Assembly (NCBI RefSeq): GCF_001718195.1
Contig: NZ_MCNV01000010.1
Location: forward strand, 124,001-188,000
Length of the DNA stretch: 64,000 nucleotides
Direction: 5' to 3'
Origin: Paraburkholderia nodosa
GTDB taxonomy: Bacteria; Pseudomonadota; Gammaproteobacteria; Burkholderiales; Burkholderiaceae
The translations under genes were made by a program, and so were the position numbers. The notes under the pieces are model-generated. The model had not been told where the DNA came from. It searched no databases and was given only the letters and a program-made list of their open reading frames with translations. Within the stretch, counting starts at the first letter, position 1. Each line of letters opens with the position of its first letter. Below are positions 58,812 through 64,000 of this stretch, piece after piece.

Positions 58812-59750
58812 TTACGAAGCCGGCGTGGCCGCCTTTTGCGGGGTGTCCACGTCGTAGCGTTTGGCCTGCTCGAAGAACGCGCGTTCGGCGGCCTTGTTCA
58901 TCACCAGAATGCTGATGCGCCGGTTCAGCGGGCTGTCCGCCGTGTCGTGGTCGAGCGGCAGGACGTCCGCGAGGCCGCGTACCTGGAGCAGTTTCTCCTC
59001 GCTCAGGTGGCCGGCCACCAGCGCGCGGCGCGCGGCGTTGGCGCGCTCGCTCGAAAGCTCCCAGTTCGAGTAGCCGGCGAGGCCGCCCGAGTAGGGCACC
59101 GAGTCGGTGTGCCCCGCGATCGACACGCCGCTGTCCACGTCGTTCAGCGCGCCGCCGATCTGCACGAGGATCTCGTACGCGTAGTCCTCGAGCCTGGCGC
59201 TGCCGGTCGCGAACATGGGGCGTTTGAGCGAATCGACCAGCTCGATGCGCAGGCCTTCGTCCGTGATCGACATGCGGATCTGGTCGCGGTACGCGCGCAG
59301 ATCCGGCCTGCGCTCGATGAGCGCCGAGAGTTTTTCCTTGAGCTGCGAAAGGCGCGACCTGTCGACCGCTTCCACGGGTACGGCGTGCGACAGCGTGGGC
59401 TGCGCGTTCGAGCCGCCCACGGCCGGCGTCTTGCTCGACAGGTCACGGCCGCCGCCTTGCACCACGCTCGGGTTGGGGTTCGCGGCGTCGGGCTTGCTGC
59501 CGAGCATGGCCGAAAGCGGCGTGTTGAAATACTTCTCGATGCCGTCGCGGTCGTACTGCGACGTCGAGCCAAGCAGCCACATCAAGAGGAAAAACGCCAT
59601 CATCGCGGTCACGAAGTCGGCATAGGCGATCTTCCATGCGCCGCCATGGTGACCCTCGTGGCCGCCTTTCTTCACGCGGCGCACCACCAGCGTGGTCTTG
59701 CTGCTCTCGGTGTCGCGCGCGGCGCGCGAGCCTGGAGTACGTTCGGCCAT
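58812..59750 (-). CDS. motB: Flagellar motor protein MotB
   Basis: Stator protein of 312 residues. The single TM segment carries the proton-accepting Asp in YADFVTAMMAFFLLMWLLG (about residues 45-63). The C-terminal OmpA-like peptidoglycan-binding domain has IAGHTDSVPYSG, NWELSSERANAARRALV and LNRRISILVM. It starts 10 bases after the motA stop. Together they form the proton-driven stator. No cheY, cheA or flhDC genes are adjacent here. Confidence 0.95.
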   Translation of the reverse strand: MAERTPGSRAARDTESSKTTLVVRRVKKGGHEGHHGGAWKIAYADFVTAMMAFFLLMWLLGSTSQYDRDGIEKYFNTPLSAMLGSKPDAANPNPSVVQGGGRDLSSKTPAVGGSNAQPTLSHAVPVEAVDRSRLSQLKEKLSALIERRPDLRAYRDQIRMSITDEGLRIELVDSLKRPMFATGSARLEDYAYEILVQIGGALNDVDSGVSIAGHTDSVPYSGGLAGYSNWELSSERANAARRALVAGHLSEEKLLQVRGLADVLPLDHDTADSPLNRRISILVMNKAAERAFFEQAKRYDVDTPQKAATPAS

Positions 59751-59760
59751 CTCTGGACTC

Positions 59761-60630
59761 CTAAGCGGCCTTCGGCGTCCTGGTGGCGCGCACCGCTTCG
59801 TCGAGCTCCTGGAAGCTCGGGCGGTCGGCGGTGAACAGCACCTTGCGGCCGAATTCCACGGCCACGGGCGGCGCGTAGCCGGCGAGCGACGCGAGCAGCA
59901 CGGCCTTCACGCACTGAAACGGCTTGCTGGCGGCGCGGCCCTTGGCGTTGAGCAGGTCGGCGATCGGACCGACGAAGCCATAGGCGAGCAGAATGCCGAG
60001 GAACGTGCCCACGAGCGCGCCCGCGATCATCTCGCCGAGCACGGCCGGCGGCTTGCCGACCGAGCCCATCGTATGCACCACGCCCATCACGGCGGCCACG
60101 ATGCCGAAGGCGGGCAGGCCGTCGGCCATCTTCTGGATCGCGTTGGGCGCAATCGACACCTCCGAGTGATGCGTGTCGAGTTCTTCGTCCATGAGGTCCT
60201 GCATTTCCATGGGATTGACGTTGCCGCTCGACATCATGCGCAGATAGTCGACGATGAAGTCGAGCAGATGATGGTCGTCGAGCACGCGTGCGTACTTCTG
60301 GAAAATCGGGCTGTTCTCGGGCGCTTCGATGTCGGCTTCGAGCGCCATCATGCCTTCCTTGCGCGCCTTTTGCAGCAGCTCGTAGAGGAGGGCGATCAGC
60401 TCCAGGTATTGCGCCTTCGTGTAGCCGCCGCCCTTGAAGCAGGTGGGTAGCGCCTTGAGCGTCTTGCCGAGCGTGGCGGTGGGGTTGCTCACCACGAACG
60501 CGCCCAGCGCCGCGCCGAAAATGCACAGGAGTTCGAACGGTTGAACGAGCGCGGGCAGGTGTCCCCCCACGCCCACGAAGCTCCCGATCACGGATCCGAG
60601 CACGACGATCCAGCCAATTGCTACAAACAT
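59761..60630 (-). CDS. motA: Flagellar motor stator protein MotA
   Basis: Stator membrane protein of 289 residues with four TM helices. Family motifs: GWIVVLGSVIGSFVGVGGHLPALVQPFELLCIFGAALGAF at the N terminus; GLPAFGIVAAVMGVVHTMGS and MIAGALVGTFLGILLAYGFVGPIADLL in the pore region. Upstream of motB on the same strand, preceded by a GGDEF-EAL gene. Confidence 0.95.
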   Translation of the reverse strand: MFVAIGWIVVLGSVIGSFVGVGGHLPALVQPFELLCIFGAALGAFVVSNPTATLGKTLKALPTCFKGGGYTKAQYLELIALLYELLQKARKEGMMALEADIEAPENSPIFQKYARVLDDHHLLDFIVDYLRMMSSGNVNPMEMQDLMDEELDTHHSEVSIAPNAIQKMADGLPAFGIVAAVMGVVHTMGSVGKPPAVLGEMIAGALVGTFLGILLAYGFVGPIADLLNAKGRAASKPFQCVKAVLLASLAGYAPPVAVEFGRKVLFTADRPSFQELDEAVRATRTPKAA

Positions 60631-60673
60631 GATGTCTACCTTCTCTTTCTCAAAGTACTACGGGTCAATCTGG

Positions 60674-62626
60674 TCAGGCCGGCTCGACGAGACGCTTGGG
60701 CCGCGCCTCGTTCGCCGCACGATCCACGTTGAGCAAAGCGTCGATTTCACGCGCCGCCATCGCCTTGCCGAAGAAATAGCCCTGCGCGTAGTCGCAGCCC
60801 TTCGCCGCCAGCGTGCGCGCGAGTTCCGCAGTCTCCACGCCCTCGGCCACGGTGCTCATGCCCAGGTTCGAGGAGAGCGCGATGATCGCGTCGACGATCT
60901 TGACGCTCTCGTTGCACGAGGACATCGAGAGCACGAAGGAGCGGTCGATCTTCAGCTTGTCCACCTTCAGCTCGCGCAGGTGCTGCAGGCTCGAATAGCC
61001 GGTGCCGAAGTCGTCGAGCGACATGCGCAGCCCCGCGTTGCGGAAGTCCGCGAGCACGGCGCGCGCCGCGTCGAAGTCGTACATCAGCGCCGATTCGGTG
61101 ATCTCGATCTCCATGCGCTCGGGCGGCATGCCCTCGTCGGCGAGGATCCTGAGCAGCAGCGCCGCGAGTTGCGTGTCCTTGAACTGCGCGGGCGAGAGAT
61201 TGAGCGCGAGGTGGTAGCGCGAGGGCCAGCCCAGCGCGTCGCGGCACGCGCGCCGCAGGATCGAAGCCGTGAACGCGGGCGAAATGCCCATCTGCTCGAT
61301 GAGCGGCACGAACACCTCGGGCGAGATCCAGCCGCGCTGCTCGTGATGCCAGCGCGCGAGAATCTCGAAGCCGGTGGTCTGCCCGTCGGCGAGGCGCACG
61401 AGCGGCTGGTAGAACGGCCGAATCTCGCCGCCCGCGAGCGCGCGGCGCAGGTCCGATTCGAGCGAGGCCTGCAGGCGCAGCTCGTCGTCCATCTTCTGCT
61501 CGAAGAAGCGGTACGTGCCCTTGCCTTCGCATTTGGCGCGGTACATGGCGATATCGGCGGCGCGCAGCAGCGCGTCCGGGTCGCCGCCGTCGCGCGGGCA
61601 GCATGCGATGCCGATGCTCGCGTCCACGTTGATGCGCAGCTTGCCGATGTCGATGGGCGCGCGTGTGGCGGCAAGCAGGCGCTGCGCCAGCTCGCTCGCG
61701 GCCTCGATGTGGTCGTCGCGGTGCACGCGGGCGAGCACGGCGAACTCGTCGCCGCCCAGGCGCGCAACGGTGTCGCCGTCGCGCACCACGCGACGCAGGC
61801 GCGCGGCAATCTCGCACAGTACCGTGTCGCCCGCGGCGTGACCGTGGAAGTCATTCACGGGCTTGAAGCGGTCGAGGTCGATCACGAACACGAGGTAATC
61901 GGGCGAGCGGTGCTGCGTGCGCTCCAGCGCCGCGCTCATCTCCGCTGCGAGCAGACGCCGGTTGGGCAGGCCCGTGAGCGGGTCGTGGCGCGCCAGCGCC
62001 TGGGCATGGGCCTCGGCGGCGCGCGTGGCTTCGTGGGCGAGATGCAGCTCGCGGGACTTTTCGCACAACGTATCGAAGGCATGCGCCATCGCGCCGATCT
62101 CGTCGGTGCGGTTCATGTCGGGCAATGCGCGCATGTCTTCGCCGTGCGCGAGGCGCACGAGCGAATCGGTCAAGGTATGCAGCGGACGCAGCAGCGTACG
62201 CTCGAGGTAGTGCAGCAGCACGAGGCCAAAGGCGAGCGTGGCGAGCGCGATCGCAAAGGCGGCTTCGAGCGTGTGACGCACGCGCAGGATGCCGCGCTGG
62301 ACCTGGTTGTGCAGCTTCTCGACCGCGAGTTCGCGCGGCGCGGCGGAGACGGCTTGCCTCGGCGGTGCGTCGGTTTCCTGCCCGGCGCTTTCATCGTGCC
62401 AGCTCGTATCCACGCGTTCGAAGGCGTGGCCAAACGCGATCAACTGGCTCGCAAGCAGTGTGGTTTGCGTGGCGAACAATGCAAAGAACAGGCCGATGAA
62501 AAACTTCGTGCGTGCGCGGATCGAGGCGCGCAACGTTGCGCGCGCACGCACTAACCAGGGAAGCGCCGCTGAGGGATTCAAGGCAGCGGCGGGATCGGGC
62601 ATGGCCGCCACGGTTTCCTGTCTCAT
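60674..62626 (-). CDS. GGDEF-EAL cyclic-di-GMP protein
   Basis: Membrane protein of about 650 residues. TM1 lies in FFIGLFFALFATQTTLLASQLIAF and TM2 in AFAIALATLAFGLVLLHYL, with a HAMP-like linker, then GGDEF (VARLGGDEFAVLA, preceded by an intact RDGD inhibitory site) and EAL. The EAL motif reads EIL (GFEILARW), with LDDFGTGYSS, DKLKIDRSFV and VAEGVETAE, so phosphodiesterase activity is plausible. It is upstream of motA on the same strand with 44 bases between and may tune motility. Start uncertain: ATG 62626, 62647 or 62701. Confidence 0.88.
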   Translation of the reverse strand: MRQETVAAMPDPAAALNPSAALPWLVRARATLRASIRARTKFFIGLFFALFATQTTLLASQLIAFGHAFERVDTSWHDESAGQETDAPPRQAVSAAPRELAVEKLHNQVQRGILRVRHTLEAAFAIALATLAFGLVLLHYLERTLLRPLHTLTDSLVRLAHGEDMRALPDMNRTDEIGAMAHAFDTLCEKSRELHLAHEATRAAEAHAQALARHDPLTGLPNRRLLAAEMSAALERTQHRSPDYLVFVIDLDRFKPVNDFHGHAAGDTVLCEIAARLRRVVRDGDTVARLGGDEFAVLARVHRDDHIEAASELAQRLLAATRAPIDIGKLRINVDASIGIACCPRDGGDPDALLRAADIAMYRAKCEGKGTYRFFEQKMDDELRLQASLESDLRRALAGGEIRPFYQPLVRLADGQTTGFEILARWHHEQRGWISPEVFVPLIEQMGISPAFTASILRRACRDALGWPSRYHLALNLSPAQFKDTQLAALLLRILADEGMPPERMEIEITESALMYDFDAARAVLADFRNAGLRMSLDDFGTGYSSLQHLRELKVDKLKIDRSFVLSMSSCNESVKIVDAIIALSSNLGMSTVAEGVETAELARTLAAKGCDYAQGYFFGKAMAAREIDALLNVDRAANEARPKRLVEPA

Positions 62627-63318
62627 GTCTCGATGTCCGTGTGGCATTAGATTCTGCGTGTGCGCACCTGCGCCGCGAGGCGGCGCACGGCGTAGTGACA
62701 CGACGTGCCGGTCTGCTCATGAGCGCTGCGTGACGGCGCGCGGCGCGCACGCGGCGCGGCGCTCATGCGCGCGCCGGCGCCGCGGCCGGCGGCAATACGC
62801 GCTGCGGTGGCGATGCGGGTAGTCTGTTTCAGTCGCAGGGTTTGCGCGAGGGTTCTCATGGTGACACCGGAAGGGTGGAGCTTTGCCCTTTTTACGGCCT
62901 TGAAAAAGCGTTGCTGAAGTCGCCAGACAAGTTTTTTTTGAGGGCTTGATCGATTTCGCAACGCGTTAGCCAGCCGGTTAAAAACCGCCTTTATTTCGGA
63001 TATCGAAGTAATTAGACCGCTGTGACATTTCATGCAGAAAGTGCGCAACGCCCGTTGGGCCGGGCTACGCGAGCAGCGCGGGTGTGACGGCCGTGGCGCT
63101 CGATGATTGCGCGACCCACACGTATACCGAACGTTCGTGCGCTTATATTGCGATTCCTGCATAAGGGAAATGCCTGGCGCGCAAGGCTGGCGCGATAGGC
63201 GCGGTGCGGGCATTCCCACGCTTCAGTTTTCGCTTGATCTGGCCGTAAACCCAGGTGAGGCGCGCCGGTGCGGAAAGCGCCACGCAAACCGTATCCGTCC
63301 TGCCGGGCCCCCCACACG
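62627..63318. other. 692-base divergent spacer without a supported gene
   Basis: Lies between the GGDEF-EAL gene and the GAF-PAS gene, which are divergent. Frames on both strands are arginine/alanine-rich shadows; a 70-codon basic frame from 62859 lacks support. A small AT-rich stretch near 62930-63020 includes TTCGGATATCGAA (62995-63007), an inverted repeat that could be an operator. Promoters of both genes should be here. Confidence 0.5.
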
Positions 63319-64000
63319 ATGATCACTGCTCCGCTTCCTCTGGATGAGGACGTCCGCCTTCGGGCGCTGCGGCAACTCGACATACTCGACACCGATCCCG
63401 AAGAGGCGTTCGATCGCATCTCGCGGCTCGCCGCCTTCGCGTTCGACATGCCGATCGTGCTGATCTCGCTCGTGGACGAAGACCGCCAATGGTTCAAGTC
63501 GCACCATGGGCTGGCCGCGTGCGAAACGCCGCGCAGCGTGTCGTTCTGCGCGCACGCCGTGCTGAGCAAGTGCATGCTCGTGGTGGAAGACGCGCTCGAC
63601 GACGAGCGCTTTCTCGACAATCCGCTCGTCACGGGCGCGCCGAACATCCGCTTCTATGCAGGTTCGCCGCTGTGCCTCGCCGACGGCCAGGTGGTCGGCA
63701 CACTGTGCCTGATCGACGAAAAGCCGCGCACGTTCGACGCGGCCCAGGCCGCCATGCTCGCGGATTTCGCGCATCTCGTCGAGCGCGAGCTGGAATTGCG
63801 CCGGCAGTTGAACCGCTCGCGCACGGCGCACGAGCGCGACCGCCGTTCGCTCGCCATCAGCGAGGCGCGCTTTCGGACCGTGTTCCAGCAAACGCCGATC
63901 GGCAAGGCCGTGGTCGATCTCGACGGCCGTTTTCTCGACGTGAACCAGAAGTTCTCGGAGATCATCGGCTACGAGGAGAGCGAACTGCGCCGCCGCACGT
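63319..64000 (+). CDS. GAF-PAS sensor protein (3' end outside window)
   Basis: The first 227 codons are visible. A GAF domain runs from about residue 12 to 155 (LRQLDILDTDPEEAFDRISRLAA, SLVDEDRQWFKSHHGLAACETPRSVSFCAHAV, FYAGSPLCLADGQVVGTLCLIDEKPR), followed by a PAS domain (FRTVFQQTPIGKAVVDLDGRFLDVNQKFSEIIGYEE). This layout usually precedes a GGDEF, EAL or kinase domain beyond the window. The context of c-di-GMP genes makes GGDEF likely. Confidence 0.82.
   Translation, partial: MITAPLPLDEDVRLRALRQLDILDTDPEEAFDRISRLAAFAFDMPIVLISLVDEDRQWFKSHHGLAACETPRSVSFCAHAVLSKCMLVVEDALDDERFLDNPLVTGAPNIRFYAGSPLCLADGQVVGTLCLIDEKPRTFDAAQAAMLADFAHLVERELELRRQLNRSRTAHERDRRSLAISEARFRTVFQQTPIGKAVVDLDGRFLDVNQKFSEIIGYEESELRRRT

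Noticed and set aside
60629..62554. 641-codon plus frame opposite the GGDEF-EAL gene
   Set aside because: Shadow; the minus-strand GGDEF and EAL motifs are clear.
62647..63219. 190-codon minus frame in the last divergent spacer
   Set aside because: Basic, low-complexity sequence without a recognised start or family.
1..64000. tRNA, rRNA, CRISPR arrays, IS elements or prophage genes
   Set aside because: None were seen: no transposase or integrase motifs, no repeat-spacer arrays and no tRNA-like cloverleaf or rRNA sequence.

Overview
The window reads as chromosomal DNA of a high-GC betaproteobacterium of the Burkholderiaceae, most likely Paraburkholderia, Caballeronia or a close relative. The basis is codon use, a DUF4148 protein, many solitary LysR regulators, and catabolic genes scattered among c-di-GMP and chemotaxis genes. 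I saw no rRNA, tRNA, insertion sequence, phage gene or CRISPR array. The first and last genes are cut by the window edges.

Layout. 1-5.2 kb: a YtfQRT-type sugar ABC transporter (permease, ATPase, binding protein) faces an L-arabinonate-type dehydratase, suggesting oxidative use of L-arabinose or a related furanose sugar. 5.3-13.2 kb: an NAD-binding reductase and LysR pair; a LysR facing an amino-acid binding protein plus an AstE-like hydrolase; a histidine-kinase-like protein with no phosphoacceptor His; a Tat-exported epoxide hydrolase. 13.3-16.3 kb: peroxide module (OhrR, DUF4148 protein, Ohr, a second OsmC protein, GntR regulator) with visible operators. 16.4-21.4 kb: GNAT enzyme, CSS-EAL phosphodiesterase, Cache-GGDEF cyclase, HD-domain protein. 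21.7-25 kb: multi-TM histidine kinase, hotdog thioesterase and response regulator resembling Lqs/Phc/Cqs quorum-sensing parts. 25-34.6 kb: chemoreceptor, then a LacI-controlled galactoside operon (ATPase, GH42 beta-galactosidase, binding protein, two permeases).

34.7-38 kb: flavin-type PNPOx protein, FRG-domain protein, YciI protein, Nudix hydrolase facing a DeoR regulator. 38.2-44 kb: a compact minus-strand operon of aminotransferase, DUF3311 protein, sodium:solute symporter, methyltransferase, metallo-beta-lactamase-fold hydrolase and a small ORF, led by a LysR gene and joined largely by stop/start overlaps. 44-48.4 kb: SDR/LysR pair and a YeiE/YeiH-like LysR/exporter pair. 48.4-52.5 kb: DoxX, NmrA-like reductase, HxlR, TetR, a truncated SDR remnant and a quinone-oxidoreductase-like MDR enzyme. 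52.8-58.6 kb: AraC regulator, small unknown proteins, second chemoreceptor, intradiol (hydroxyquinol-type) dioxygenase beside a probable ring-hydroxylating-oxygenase remnant, PRC-barrel protein. 58.8-64 kb: motB, motA, a GGDEF-EAL protein, and the start of a GAF-PAS sensor.

The most interesting points are the uncharacterised six-gene operon at 38.2-43 kb, the quorum-sensing-like kinase/thioesterase/regulator group at 21.7-25 kb, the His-less kinase at 10.3-11.6 kb, and several operator patterns (OhrR boxes, 10-bp-phased repeats before the DeoR gene, and a large hairpin carrying a TetR-like site). All functional statements rest on reading motifs by eye; no database search was run.
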